From an uncultured Oscillospiraceae bacterium (GTDB taxonomy: Bacteria > Bacillota > Clostridia > Oscillospirales > Ruminococcaceae): a DNA stretch of 64,000 nucleotides. Positions 1 through 9,177 of the stretch are shown piece after piece. The position numbers and the translations under genes are program-made. Where the stretch lies: positions 32,711 to 96,710 of the forward strand of contig CAJTNJ010000005.1 of the NCBI GenBank assembly GCA_910577565.1, written 5' to 3'. Each line of letters starts with the position of its first letter. The first letter of the stretch is position 1. Below the pieces are notes generated by a model. The model was not told the DNA's origin. It saw only the letters and a list, made by a program, of their open reading frames with translations, and ran no database searches.

Positions 1-280
1 TTCCAGCTCCAATCAATATAGATTTTTTAATAGAAGCAATGTTAAGTATCGACTCAATAGACTCATGAAGTATTTTTACGTTATAACCATAACCTTGTTG
101 GCCAAATCCTCCGAAGCAATGAAAATCTTGACGTATTTGAGAAGCAGTAATACCCATAATTTCGGATAGTTCTCTTGAAGATATTTTTAATATATCTTTC
201 TTTAAGAGTTTATCTAAAAATCTATAATATCTTGGAAGTCTGCGAATTACAGACATTGAAACATCATTTTTATTGAACAT
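1..280 (-). CDS. rex: Redox-sensing transcriptional repressor Rex, N-terminal part (runs off window)
   Basis: My own translation from the ATG at 278-280 reads into the window edge. It begins MFNKNDVSMSVIRRLPRYYR and continues with a winged-helix segment containing SRELSEIMGITASQIRQD, then FGGFGQQGYGYNV, and reaches LIGAG, the first strand of the NAD-binding Rossmann fold. These are the hallmark segments of Rex, which binds operators when NADH/NAD+ is low and releases them when NADH rises. About 93 of the usual 210 residues are visible. A GGAG ribosome site precedes the ATG. It lies 26 bases behind the isocitrate dehydrogenase gene on the same strand, so the two are probably co-transcribed. 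Identification is firm; the rest of the protein is outside the window. Confidence 0.93.
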   Translation of the reverse strand, partial: MFNKNDVSMSVIRRLPRYYRFLDKLLKKDILKISSRELSEIMGITASQIRQDFHCFGGFGQQGYGYNVKILHESIESILNIASIKKSILIGAG

Positions 281-306
281 TTTAATAGTAATCTCCGCAT
301 ACTGTT

Positions 307-1464
307 TTAAATTGACTCAGCAGTTTTCATTACATATTCTCCAAATTCTTTGGTAGTTGCGCCGTCACTTCGTCCTGTTATTTTTAATTTTTGCTCTTTT
401 AACATACAAATATCAAGAGCTTTTTCCAATTTATCAGCTTCAGTTTGATATCCAATGTGTGAAAGCAAAAGTACTGCTGCCCTCAATATTGAGCAAGGAT
501 CTGCATAAATATCTCTTCCTTCAGATACCATGCGTGGGGCCGAACCGTGTATAGCTTCAAACATTGCATAACGTTTACCCAAGTTAGCGCTGCCCGCAGT
601 GCCTACGCCACCTTGAAATTCGGCAGCTTCATCAGTTAGAATGTCACCATAAAGATTGGGAAGTATGAATACGGAGAAATTTTTTCTGCGTTTTATATCA
701 ATAAGTTTTGCGGTTGTTATATCTATATACCAATCATCAACCTCAATTTCCGGGAACTCTTCTCCTATTTTTTTGCAATCACGCAAAAAATTTCCGTCAG
801 TTGTTTTAACAACATTTGCTTTTGTTATAATTGATACTTTCTTTTTACCATTTTTTCGAGCATACTCAAATGCCATACGAGCAATACGCTCTGATCCTTG
901 TTTAGTAGTAACAGTAAAATCTATTGCAAGATCTTCGTCAATATTAATTCCACAAGAGCCTAGTGCATAGGAACCTTCAGTATTTTCACGGAAAAAAGTC
1001 CAATCTATATTTTCATTAGGGACTTTAACCGGACGAACATTAGCAAAAAGGTCTAGTTCTTTTCTCATAGCAACATTAGCGCTTTCAATGTTTGGCCATT
1101 TGTCGCCTTTTCTTGGAGTTGTTGTAGGACCTTTAAGAATTACGTGACACTTTTTTAGTTCAGATAGCACATCATCAGGAATAGCTTTGCCTGACCTAGC
1201 ACGGTTTTCTATTGTTAATCCATCTATAATTTTAAATTCCACTTTTCCAAGAGTTAATGCGTCTTTAAGTAAAAATCGAAGGACTTTTTCAGCTTCATTG
1301 GTAATTACAGGACCAATACCATCTCCTCCACATACACCAATAATAATCTTACCTAAATTTTGATAATCCAAAAAATCGCCTTGTGATTTTATCATTCCAA
1401 CTCTGTCAAGTTGACTTTGTATTAAATTTTCAAAATATTTTGTAGCTTTTGAAATTTTATCCAT
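307..1464 (-). CDS. icd: NAD-dependent isocitrate dehydrogenase
   Basis: A 385-residue member of the isocitrate/isopropylmalate dehydrogenase family, which oxidatively decarboxylates isocitrate to 2-oxoglutarate in the cytosol. The nucleotide-site GDGIGP is at 47-52. The substrate loop with SANVAMRKELDLFANVRP lies near 128-145, the metal-binding signature NLYGDILTDEAAEF near 270-283, and HGSAPR at 306-311. The sequence around 128-145 fits the NAD-type isocitrate enzymes better than LeuB. An extra N-terminal helix of about 38 residues precedes the core. GGGAG lies upstream of the ATG. The gene heads an apparent icd-rex pair, and citrate synthase is also in this window (38466-39839), which fits a glutamate-forming oxidative branch. 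LeuB or homoisocitrate dehydrogenase are less likely alternatives. Confidence 0.88.
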   Translation of the reverse strand: MDKISKATKYFENLIQSQLDRVGMIKSQGDFLDYQNLGKIIIGVCGGDGIGPVITNEAEKVLRFLLKDALTLGKVEFKIIDGLTIENRARSGKAIPDDVLSELKKCHVILKGPTTTPRKGDKWPNIESANVAMRKELDLFANVRPVKVPNENIDWTFFRENTEGSYALGSCGINIDEDLAIDFTVTTKQGSERIARMAFEYARKNGKKKVSIITKANVVKTTDGNFLRDCKKIGEEFPEIEVDDWYIDITTAKLIDIKRRKNFSVFILPNLYGDILTDEAAEFQGGVGTAGSANLGKRYAMFEAIHGSAPRMVSEGRDIYADPCSILRAAVLLLSHIGYQTEADKLEKALDICMLKEQKLKITGRSDGATTKEFGEYVMKTAESI

Positions 1465-1563
1465 ATTTTTTACTCCCTTTTATGTTGATATTAATATATA
1501 ATAATTATTATTATATTTAGTATAATATAAAAAGCTAAATAAATCAATAAATATAAGAGAGGG

Positions 1564-2040
1564 GGAATACCCCACAGAGAGGATTAAATATAAAGAAGAA
1601 AGAAAAAAATTCAGATTTAAGTGAAGAGTGCAAAAACTTATATAAGACAAATTTATTAAAAGCATAAACAAAAATTTTAAAGACAGTTTTTACAGTATCT
1701 ATGGATCTAAGAAAGCATTTTGATTTCCTATGCAAAGGTGCTATATAATGCCTTAAGTCTGAATTGATTCCTTCTACAGTGTAAGTCTCACTTTTGTTTT
1801 TTTAGTGACTTTTGAGTTCTTATAATAGCATACTTCGGAATAAGCATCAGAATAATAATGTTCTGCCTTTGGTGATTTGTGTAAAAGTCTTTGTATTCTT
1901 TCACTACTTTTGTCATATCTATACTATTTGTCTTTTTTTCTACTTACTAGTGTTATTGTATATATTCTGTTTTTTCTATCTACATAACTGTAGAGTTCGT
2001 TCATTTATTTTTTCTTTATCATTTGTTCATAAAGTTTAGC
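1564..2040 (-). mobile_element. IS1-family relic, copy A (C-terminal part of transposase)
   Basis: On the minus strand, a frame at 1544-1735 reads HRKSKCFLRSIDTVKTVFKI followed by FVYAFNKF. That is the C-terminal block of IS1-type DDE transposases (the RxSRCFxRS...FxxxYNKF pattern). Upstream parts up to about 2040 match copy B (12371-13111) at DNA level but are full of stops. The left end GGAATACCCC at about 1564 resembles the GGAATACCC end of copy B. The N-terminal half is missing. It is a dead remnant. Confidence 0.7.
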
Positions 2041-2203
2041 AATATACTTTAGGTTTGATAATTTTACAGTCATTTGACAACTGCTGATAAGAATGCGATA
2101 AATTCCAAAAATAGGGCGAATATATCCACGCTACAGTAGATTTTACCCAGAATACAAATACACCGTATATTGGGATTTTTTCGTTATATATTACGAATTA
2201 AAA

Positions 2204-2437
2204 TCAGTGCTTACTCAGTATATTGATTGGATGATGAAGTCTTTGAGGTATATCAGATAGAGACTGTAAGGTGCAATAATATCTTTTTATCAAATAATAA
2301 ACATGATGTTGGTTGATGCTATGGTAGATAACTGTTTTAGTAATACCGTGTTTCTTTGCATACAAAATTAAAGATTGACAGTATAGAACATAGCTTGTAT
2401 TATCTTGTTTATAGTGAATAAGAAACTTGACTTTCAT
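2204..2437 (-). pseudogene. Transposase N-terminal helix-turn-helix fragment (IS3/IS481-like)
   Basis: A 77-codon open frame begins MKVKFLIHYKQDNTSYVLYC and ends in PQRLHHPINILSKH. The pattern of a short helix, KKHGITKTVIYH, a tyrosine-rich recognition helix, then TLQSLSD...R.HHPN matches the N-terminal DNA-binding domain of IS3/IS481-type transposases as I know them. The catalytic domain is absent and there is no convincing ribosome site, so I read it as a relic adjoining the IS1-like relic. It could also be a piece of a related regulator. Confidence 0.45.
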
Positions 2438-2578
2438 TTTTTATTAGTAGCTCAACATTAAAATTGGTTACTTCTATTTTCTATTATTCCTTTAATGTTT
2501 ACATTATAGTTATTTCACATACAAGTAAATTGCCAATATAAGCTATCAATGATATACTTATTAAAAGAGGTGGTTATA

Positions 2579-3580
2579 TTGAAGATTTTATTATATGCTC
2601 AAGGTTTAAAAGTAATAGGTAAAAGTGGACTTGGAAAAGCAATACAACATCAACAAAAAGCACTTAAATATGTTAAAGTGCCTTATACTTTAAATCTGCA
2701 TGATAATTATGATATTTTACATATAAACACTTATTTTTTAAAGTCTTATTTTCTTGCTAAAAAAGCGAAAAAAAATGGAAAGAAAATAGTATATCATGCT
2801 CATTCCACCGAAGAAGATTATAAAGACGGGTTTATTTTTGCAAAACAAACCTCTAAATTTTTCAAAAAATGGTTAGTTAGGTGCTATGCTTTGGGAGATG
2901 TAATTATAACACCTACTAATTATTCTAAAAAATTATTAAAAGGTTATAAAGGATTAGAAGATAAAAAAATAGTAGCAATATCAAATGGAATAGATACGGA
3001 TTTTTTCAAAAGCAATGAAAATTATAAAAAAAGCTTTAAAAAAAGATATGGATATAATGAGAATGATAAAATAATAATTGGAATAGGACTTTATATTAGA
3101 AGAAAGGGGCTAGTTGATTTTGTAGAACTTGCAAAAAGACTTCCTGAATATAAATTTATATGGTTTGGTAAAAGTCCGCTTGCAGCTGCAACGGAAGATG
3201 TCAAATCAGCGGTTCATACAAAGCTTAATAATTTAAAATTTGCAGGATATGTTGAACAAAAATTAATTAGAGAAGCTTTGGGAGGCTGTGATTTATACTT
3301 GTTTCCAACACTAGAAGAAACTGAAGGAATTCCAATATTTGAAGCTTTTGCTATGAAATGTAAGGCTATAATTAGAGATATACCAATATTTGATGAACTT
3401 TTAGAAGATGGAAAAATTGTCTATAAAGCAAAAGATGTAGATCAGTTTGAAAGAAAAATAAAAAAAATACTTAATAACCAATTGCCTGATTTAACTAATA
3501 AAGGTTATGAAATTGCAAAAGAACGTGATATTAAGAACGTTGGAAAAAAATTGAAGGAAGTATATGAAAGTTTAAAATAA
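2579..3580 (+). CDS. GT4-family glycosyltransferase (diacylglycerol glucosyltransferase-like)
   Basis: This GT-B fold transferase resembles the Gram-positive enzymes that add sugars to diacylglycerol for membrane glycolipids. The Rossmann-like start MKILLYAQGLKVIGKSGLGK is followed by YDILHINTY, VIYHAHSTEED, and ITPTNYSKKLL. The C-terminal donor domain has IGIGLYIRRKGLVDFVELAK and the nucleotide-sugar EX7E region FPTLEETEGIPIFEAFA. I place the start at the TTG at 2579, because AGAGGTGG lies 5-8 bases before it. The ATG at 2549 would put that ribosome site inside the gene. The length of 333 residues is normal for the family. It stands alone between IS relics and a 760-base gap. The acceptor lipid is inferred from similarity. 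Confidence 0.8.
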   Translation: MKILLYAQGLKVIGKSGLGKAIQHQQKALKYVKVPYTLNLHDNYDILHINTYFLKSYFLAKKAKKNGKKIVYHAHSTEEDYKDGFIFAKQTSKFFKKWLVRCYALGDVIITPTNYSKKLLKGYKGLEDKKIVAISNGIDTDFFKSNENYKKSFKKRYGYNENDKIIIGIGLYIRRKGLVDFVELAKRLPEYKFIWFGKSPLAAATEDVKSAVHTKLNNLKFAGYVEQKLIREALGGCDLYLFPTLEETEGIPIFEAFAMKCKAIIRDIPIFDELLEDGKIVYKAKDVDQFERKIKKILNNQLPDLTNKGYEIAKERDIKNVGKKLKEVYESLK

Positions 3581-4343
3581 TAAAAATTAATTATTTAATA
3601 ATACTTATACATTTCGCGCTCGTTTAATAAAAATATATTGCAATATTATTTGATACAATATTGATGAATTTGAAGGAGACATTTTTCATAAGAATTTGAA
3701 AATAGTCAGAATAATTTCGCTTTTTGTCAGAAATATGATCGTTTTAACTTTTTAAAATCTAGTTATTAGCGTATCTTACTGGGAAATTTTATTTTTTATC
3801 TATCTTATATTAAGCCATTCCATATAATAATTTGATTATTTAATAAAATTAAACTATAATTATAGCGTATTTGAAAACGAAAAGTTTCATAAACGCTAAT
3901 GTCAGTAAATATATAAAAAATTAGCTATGAGGAATAAGAATAAATAAAAAATATGTTTTAAAAATTCAAAACTAGCAAACCATTAAAAAATAATCTGTTT
4001 ATATTTGATGTTATAATTTTACTTTTAAAAAACATTGTAATATTTACAGATATTCCTGAACGTTTTGACTTATAAGATATTGTCAAGTCATCTTTGTAAG
4101 TTTAATGACCGTAAAATATCGTTGCGCGTTTTTAGAATTTTTAATAAATATGAAGTAAAAAATACATTTCATAACGATTTGCAATTTGTAATATTTATCT
4201 TCTAAAACAAATGCTAAAAATTCATAAATAAGATATAAAACCTTTTCGTAAAATTTTTATTTAAATATTACCATAAAAATAAACAAATTAACAAAACTTT
4301 TTTAGTGTAATTTTATAGATAAATTGAGAGGAGCTAATATAAA
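3581..4343. other. Gene-free AT-rich spacer before ilvD
   Basis: There is no open frame with a ribosome site and no recognisable IS end here. I looked for a T-box (AGGGTGGNACCGCG) or another branched-chain leader in front of ilvD and saw none. A GAGAGGAGC ribosome site lies directly before ilvD. Confidence 0.6.
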
Positions 4344-6023
4344 ATGAAAGATAACATAGTAAAAGGCGCCAAAAATGCGCCTCATCGCGCCTTATTTAAT
4401 GCGTTAGGATTCACAAAAGAGGAAATATCACGCCCACTTGTTGGAATTGTAAGTTCAAAAAATGAAATAGTTCCGGGTCATATGAATATAGATAAAATTG
4501 TGGAATCTGTAAAAATAGGCGTTGCAATGGCTGGGGGAACTCCTGCTGTATTTCCTGCAATTGCAGTTTGCGACGGTATTGCCATGGGCCACACTGGAAT
4601 GAAATATTCACTTGTTACAAGGGATCTCATAGCTGACTCAACTGAAGCTATGGCTTTAGCCCACGGTTTTGACGCACTTGTTATGGTGCCAAACTGTGAT
4701 AAAAATGTACCTGGTCTTTTGATGGCTGCTGCAAGACTCAATATACCATGTATATTTGTGTCAGGTGGTCCAATGCTTGCAGGGACAGTAAACAGGTGTA
4801 AGGTGAGTTTTTCTGAAACAAGCGAAGCAGTAGGTTCATATAGTGCTGGTAAAATCACCGAATCAGAGCTTGAAGAATATGTCCAAAATTCATGTCCAAC
4901 ATGTGGTTCGTGTTCAGGCATGTTTACTGCAAATTCAATGAATTGCTTAACTGAAGCTATAGGAATGAGTCTGGAAGGAAATGGTACAATTCCAGCAGTT
5001 TATTCGAAGCGTCTTTTACTTGCAAAACAAACCGGCATGCAAATTATGGAGCTTATTAAACATGATATAAAGCCACGTGATATAATGACAATTGATGCTT
5101 TTCACAATGCACTAACAATTGATATGGCTCTTGGATGTTCAACAAACAGCATGCTCCATTTACCTGCCATTGCTTACGAGTGTGGAATTGAACTCAATCT
5201 CGATATTGCTAACAAAATTAGTGATAAAACACCTAACTTATGCCACCTGGCTCCTGCCGGTCATCACTTTATGGAAGATCTAAACCAAGCCGGTGGTGTC
5301 TATGCTGTTATGCATGAAATAAATAAATTAGGTTTACTCAAAACAGATTCTATTACATGCAGCTGCAAAACAGTAGGAGAAAATATAAAAAATTCTATAA
5401 ATAAAGATGAAAGCGTAATAAGACCTATTGAAAATCCTTATAGCAAAACTGGAGGTATCGCAGTTTTGCGAGGTAATTTAGCACCTGATTCTTGTGTAGT
5501 TAAAAGGTCTGCAGTTTGTGAAAATATGTTAATACATGAAGGCCCTGCAAAATGTTTTGACAGTGAGGAAGAAGCACAAGAAGCAATAAACACTGGGAAA
5601 ATTGTTTCGGGAGATGTTGTGGTAATAAGATATGAAGGGCCAAAAGGTGGACCAGGCATGCGTGAAATGCTAAATCCAACTTCTGCAATTGTCGGAAGAG
5701 GTCTTGGAGACTCTGTTGCTTTAATTACTGATGGCAGATTTTCTGGCGCAACAAGGGGCGCTGCAATTGGACATGTTTCACCTGAAGCTGCTGTTGGCGG
5801 CCCAATAGCTTTAGTTGAAGACGGAGATATCATATCAATAGATATAATGGCAAATAAGATTGAATTAAAAGTTGACAAACAAGAGCTTAAAGTGAGATCT
5901 AAAAAATTAAAACCCAAAAAACCAAAAATTACAACAGGCTACCTTGCAAGATATGCATATTTAGTAACTTCAGGAAACGCAGGTGCTATACTAAAGCCTC
6001 AAAATCAAAAATATGATAATTAA
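4344..6023 (+). CDS. ilvD: Dihydroxy-acid dehydratase
   Basis: IlvD removes water from 2,3-dihydroxy-isovalerate and its homologue to give the 2-oxo acids for valine, leucine and isoleucine. It is a cytosolic Fe-S enzyme. Signature blocks are [19 protein letters not shown], the cluster-ligand stretch [46 protein letters not shown], and [20 protein letters not shown]. The 559 residues are full length for bacterial IlvD. A strong GAGAGGAGC lies 9 bases before the ATG. No other ilv or leu genes flank it, so the pathway genes are dispersed. There is no visible attenuator. Confidence 0.97.
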   Translation: MKDNIVKGAKNAPHRALFNALGFTKEEISRPLVGIVSSKNEIVPGHMNIDKIVESVKIGVAMAGGTPAVFPAIAVCDGIAMGHTGMKYSLVTRDLIADSTEAMALAHGFDALVMVPNCDKNVPGLLMAAARLNIPCIFVSGGPMLAGTVNRCKVSFSETSEAVGSYSAGKITESELEEYVQNSCPTCGSCSGMFTANSMNCLTEAIGMSLEGNGTIPAVYSKRLLLAKQTGMQIMELIKHDIKPRDIMTIDAFHNALTIDMALGCSTNSMLHLPAIAYECGIELNLDIANKISDKTPNLCHLAPAGHHFMEDLNQAGGVYAVMHEINKLGLLKTDSITCSCKTVGENIKNSINKDESVIRPIENPYSKTGGIAVLRGNLAPDSCVVKRSAVCENMLIHEGPAKCFDSEEEAQEAINTGKIVSGDVVVIRYEGPKGGPGMREMLNPTSAIVGRGLGDSVALITDGRFSGATRGAAIGHVSPEAAVGGPIALVEDGDIISIDIMANKIELKVDKQELKVRSKKLKPKKPKITTGYLARYAYLVTSGNAGAILKPQNQKYDN

Positions 6024-6727
6024 TTTTAAAATTATATTAAAATTTATTATTCGTACATACTAAAGATTAACCTAAAACACAAATACTAAATAGCAATATA
6101 AAATATAAATATATACATTACATAATTGCTTATTATGATTTTGTTTTGGAAAAATCAAAACTAAAATCAAGGAACATGGTATGAATAATCAGCTATAAAA
6201 TGGTATGATACCAGTAGCGCTTAAAAGTGTGCAATGAGAAACGCTACTACATCTTAGCATTTTTTTATATTTTTTAAATGAATCCTCATATTTTTTGAAG
6301 CTCACCTGCCTGTGGATTTGATCTTCATTTTTTTGACCCTAGATATCCCTTCTTTTCCCTTACTCTCATATAATAATTCTTACACCAAAACTTTCGATTA
6401 ATATATGTAAACTTCAATTACCATATATTTGAAATATAATTATACTAGTTTTTCACTTTAAATATGCATTAAATCCCGATACACTTAATGCTCAGAAGTA
6501 AATGTATATGATTTATTTTAGCACTTTAGGCTTTTTTCTTATTGTTTAAACTTATTTAAATCGCGCAACTACATAGTGATCTTCTATATACAATAAATGA
6601 TAGTAGATATTTTTTCTGTCTACTATCATTTTATAATTTCAATAATAAAAACTCTATGATATTTACATTAAAGCTTACTTTAATTACTTGTTAAAAATAT
6701 ACCAATTTAAACACTAATTATAAAATT
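6024..6727. other. Gene-free spacer with several hairpins
   Basis: I find no supportable gene. Small inverted repeats are visible: AGTAGCG at about 6211 pairs with CGCTACT at about 6247, a TGGTATgATACCA palindrome lies near 6200, and a perfect 13-base stem is at 6595-6631. There are no IS ends that I recognise. Confidence 0.5.
6595..6631. terminator. Perfect 13-bp stem, probable bidirectional terminator
   Basis: AAATGATAGTAGA pairs exactly with TCTACTATCATTT across an 11-base AT-rich loop. It lies between ilvD and the convergent minus-strand pseudogene block. The T-tracts are short, so termination is inferred from position and symmetry only. Confidence 0.45.
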
Positions 6728-7122
6728 AAAATATAAGGACAAAATGTCATTTTCTCACAAAAGTTACCATAGACACTACAAAGGCACAAAACAATTGAAA
6801 TATTGTAATATTAAGCGCTGAGAAGTTCATCATCATATTGGTAGACATGCATAGAATGAGGATGAATATGGATATAAAAATTCCAATAATCGATAGTGTA
6901 ATTTCAATACGCGATGTTAAAAAAAGTTTCTTTGACTCAATAACAACTTTTGCAAATGATATAAAATCTCCTTTGTTGACAACAGGTGAGCCATCATTGT
7001 CCATATGTTTGGTTTGTTTTCTATACGGGGTTTATGATAGTGCGCTTAAAGTATCTTAAATAACTCTTTATTAGTGCCAAATATCTTAGATAATTTCTCC
7101 GAAGTTATCATTGAATAAACCG
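6728..7122 (-). pseudogene. Partial duplicate of the 3' end of the P-type-ATPase-like gene
   Basis: This stretch is a diverged copy of 9165-9555, the last roughly 125 codons of the large membrane protein at 9178-11535. The final 85 codons (6747-7004) stay open and differ at only a few residues, ending identically in FCAFVVSMVTFVRK. Upstream of that a frame break occurs at about 7005-7035, so the fragment no longer continues as one frame. There is no ribosome site. The copy stops abruptly at about 7122, where a sequence matching an IS5-type terminus begins. It is therefore a rearrangement by-product and not a small gene. Confidence 0.8.
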
Positions 7123-7147
7123 TTTTTGGCTATTATGAGGCGTCGTA
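7122..7147 (+). repeat. Orphan IS5-type element end
   Basis: A 17-base stretch, TTTTTGGCTATTATGAG, is identical to the reverse complement of the terminal region of the IS5-type element at 30531-30547. It directly adjoins the stop codon of the ABC exporter gene on one side and the truncated ATPase copy on the other. A match this long is very unlikely by chance, so I take it as the transposase-3' end of a lost element. Confidence 0.55.
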
Positions 7148-8887
7148 TTAAAATTTTTGAAACTGCAAATTATAAAATTGCGCATAAATACCGTTTTTGT
7201 TCAAAAGTTCTTCATGCGTACCCTCTTCTGTTATACCAGATTCATCTAGGATTAGAATCCTCTTTGTATTTTTTATCGTCGAAAGCCTGTGTGCTATTAC
7301 TATAGTAGTACGATTTTTCGCTAATTTCTCCATAGATTTTTGAATAAGCTTTTCGCTTTCATTGTCGAGGCTTGATGTTGCTTCATCAAAAATTAAAATA
7401 GGGGGATTTTTCAAAAATGCTCTTGCAATTGCAATTCGCTGTTTTTGGCCACCCGAAAGTTTTGTTCCTCTTTCACCAATATATGTATCATAGCCTTTTT
7501 CAAGTTTAAATATAAACTCATGTGCATGGGCTCTCTTCGCAGCTTCTATAATTTCTTCCTCAGAAGCATCTAAATTGCCATAGTGAATATTATCCATTAC
7601 CGAACCTGAGAATAAAAATATATCCTGGCTCACAAACCCGATGTTTTGACGCAAATTTTTTAATCTCACATTTTTTATCGGTACATTATCAATTAAAATT
7701 TCACCTTCAGTTACATCGTAAAACCTTGGAATTAAATTACAAAGTGTTGATTTTCCGATACCAGACGGACCTACTAGAGCTACATATTCACCCGCATTTA
7801 TTTCAAGGCTTAAGTTTTTAAATACTTTTCTTCCGGATCTATAATGAAAGGAAACATTTTTAAATTTAATATTTCCATTTACCTTTTTCAAATCTACAGT
7901 ATCATGTGAATCAGTAATCTCAGGGCTAATCAATAATACATCAAAAATTCTTTTAAATCCAACTGCCCCTTCATTAAATCCTTCCATTAGCGCAAATATG
8001 TTAAATAATGGCCCTATAAGAATATCTGCATATAACATAAAAACAATCAAGTCACTTACGGTAAATTTTTCGTTTAAAACAAAAAACATGGCAATTATGG
8101 TAATTATAGGAATTAATCCTATTAGAATTGGGTCGACTATTGCTTCAGCTGTACCTGAAAGTTTAAGCGATATCTTTTTAGTTTTTAAGTATGTATTTAT
8201 ATCGTTATTATATTTCGAGATTTCCTTATCTTCATTTGCAAACGATTTAACCGTTTTTATACCTGAAAGCCTTTCCTCTAAATTGGAAGTAAGCTCTGAA
8301 TAAACACCTCTGGATTTTTCAATATTTCTTTGAATTTTTGGAATAAAGTAAATTGCAATAGAAAAAAGGAATATTAAAATACCAAATGTTATTATTCCGA
8401 ATGTTGGACTAACCATAAATAATATGATTCCTGTGCCTATTAATCTTATCATAAAATCTAAAATTGTTTCAGGCACTTGTTTAATCAGTGTGGTAAGATT
8501 ATAAGCATCATTTGTAATATTAGATACTAACCCACCAGTTCTTCGCTCATCAAAAAAACTAAAGTCTTGTTTTTGAAAATGCTTAAAAATATCAGTTTTT
8601 ATATCAGATTCAATTTTAACTGCAAGCATATTGCCCTGATATTTAATGTATCTTTGACAGAAAGCTATAACTATAAATAATCCTACAATTCCTACTGTAA
8701 TTAAAGATAGCGAGCGAAAAGCTTTATCCTTTTCAAAATTCAAAATATTGGTTGTAGCATACTTAATTAAAAGTGGAATAGACGTGACAGATACACTGTG
8801 AATTATAGAAAACAGAATATCTAAAAATAGTTCTTTTTTATACGGTTTATAATAAAACAAAAGCTTTTTCCATTTTTTAGTTTTCAT
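7148..8887 (-). CDS. ABC exporter, fused permease and ATPase (MsbA/MdlB type)
   Basis: A 579-residue half-transporter that would dimerise in the membrane and export a drug, lipid or peptide using ATP. Six hydrophobic helices fill residues about 20-300. They are followed by Walker A GPSGIGKST, the signature LSGGQKQRIAIARAFLK, Walker B ILIFDEATSSLD, and the switch histidine in IVIAHRLSTI. I use the ATG at 8885-8887 because AAGGAGG sits 9 bases before it; upstream in-frame codons lack a site. The gene lies inside a rearranged block: an orphan IS5 end touches its stop codon and an IS5 transposase fragment lies just upstream. It resembles the second exporter at 23602-25353. The substrate is unknown. 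Confidence 0.92.
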   Translation of the reverse strand: MKTKKWKKLLFYYKPYKKELFLDILFSIIHSVSVTSIPLLIKYATTNILNFEKDKAFRSLSLITVGIVGLFIVIAFCQRYIKYQGNMLAVKIESDIKTDIFKHFQKQDFSFFDERRTGGLVSNITNDAYNLTTLIKQVPETILDFMIRLIGTGIILFMVSPTFGIITFGILIFLFSIAIYFIPKIQRNIEKSRGVYSELTSNLEERLSGIKTVKSFANEDKEISKYNNDINTYLKTKKISLKLSGTAEAIVDPILIGLIPIITIIAMFFVLNEKFTVSDLIVFMLYADILIGPLFNIFALMEGFNEGAVGFKRIFDVLLISPEITDSHDTVDLKKVNGNIKFKNVSFHYRSGRKVFKNLSLEINAGEYVALVGPSGIGKSTLCNLIPRFYDVTEGEILIDNVPIKNVRLKNLRQNIGFVSQDIFLFSGSVMDNIHYGNLDASEEEIIEAAKRAHAHEFIFKLEKGYDTYIGERGTKLSGGQKQRIAIARAFLKNPPILIFDEATSSLDNESEKLIQKSMEKLAKNRTTIVIAHRLSTIKNTKRILILDESGITEEGTHEELLNKNGIYAQFYNLQFQKF

Positions 8888-8912
8888 AATTATATACCTC
8901 CTTAAATTTTTA

Positions 8913-9151
8913 AGGTATTGTATAATAAATATATGAATAAGCAAATGACACTATCATCTTTCTATGATGAATTAGCACAGACAAAAACAAGCAAAAAAGC
9001 TTTTTCAAGCAAATGGAACAAATAATACCATAGTACGAGTGGATAGGAATAATCAAGCTCGTGCTTATTATAAAGGAGAGTGCGGCAACAAGCCTTACTA
9101 CTTTGAACTGATGCTTCGTATTTACATTCTACAAAATCTTTATGATTTTTT
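8913..9151 (+). pseudogene. IS5-family transposase, N-terminal fragment with upstream end
   Basis: The DNA matches the reverse complement of about 31410-31640 closely, from TATTGTATAATAAA through the start MNKQMTLSSFYDELAQTKTS and on into the YEWIGIIK and CFVFTFYKI blocks. The frame is broken after about 31 codons, and the similarity ends abruptly just before the 3' end of the ATPase-like gene. Only about 70 codons of a roughly 330-codon transposase remain. Its upstream part overlaps the leader of the ABC exporter on the other strand, so an IS-derived TATAAT-like stretch may influence that gene. Confidence 0.75.
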
Positions 9152-9177
9152 CCAACATAAAATATACGAACAAAATG

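Noticed and set aside
1812-2039. Hydrophobic + strand frames in the IS1 relics (also 12543-12966, 26251-26651)
   Set aside because: They are antisense to lysine- and tyrosine-rich transposase remnants and recur in each copy, so they are not membrane proteins.
4100-4343. T-box or branched-chain attenuator before ilvD
   Set aside because: No AGGGTGGNACCGCG element, no leader peptide rich in Ile, Val or Leu, and no terminator/antiterminator pair was seen.
4411-5917. Long open frames on the minus strand inside ilvD (up to 159 codons)
   Set aside because: They lie wholly within a full-length conserved gene, have no ribosome site and show no family motif; they are antisense shadows.
6747-7004. 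An independent 85-residue two-helix membrane protein
   Set aside because: It is the duplicated C-terminus of the gene at 9178-11535, has no ribosome site and is broken upstream.
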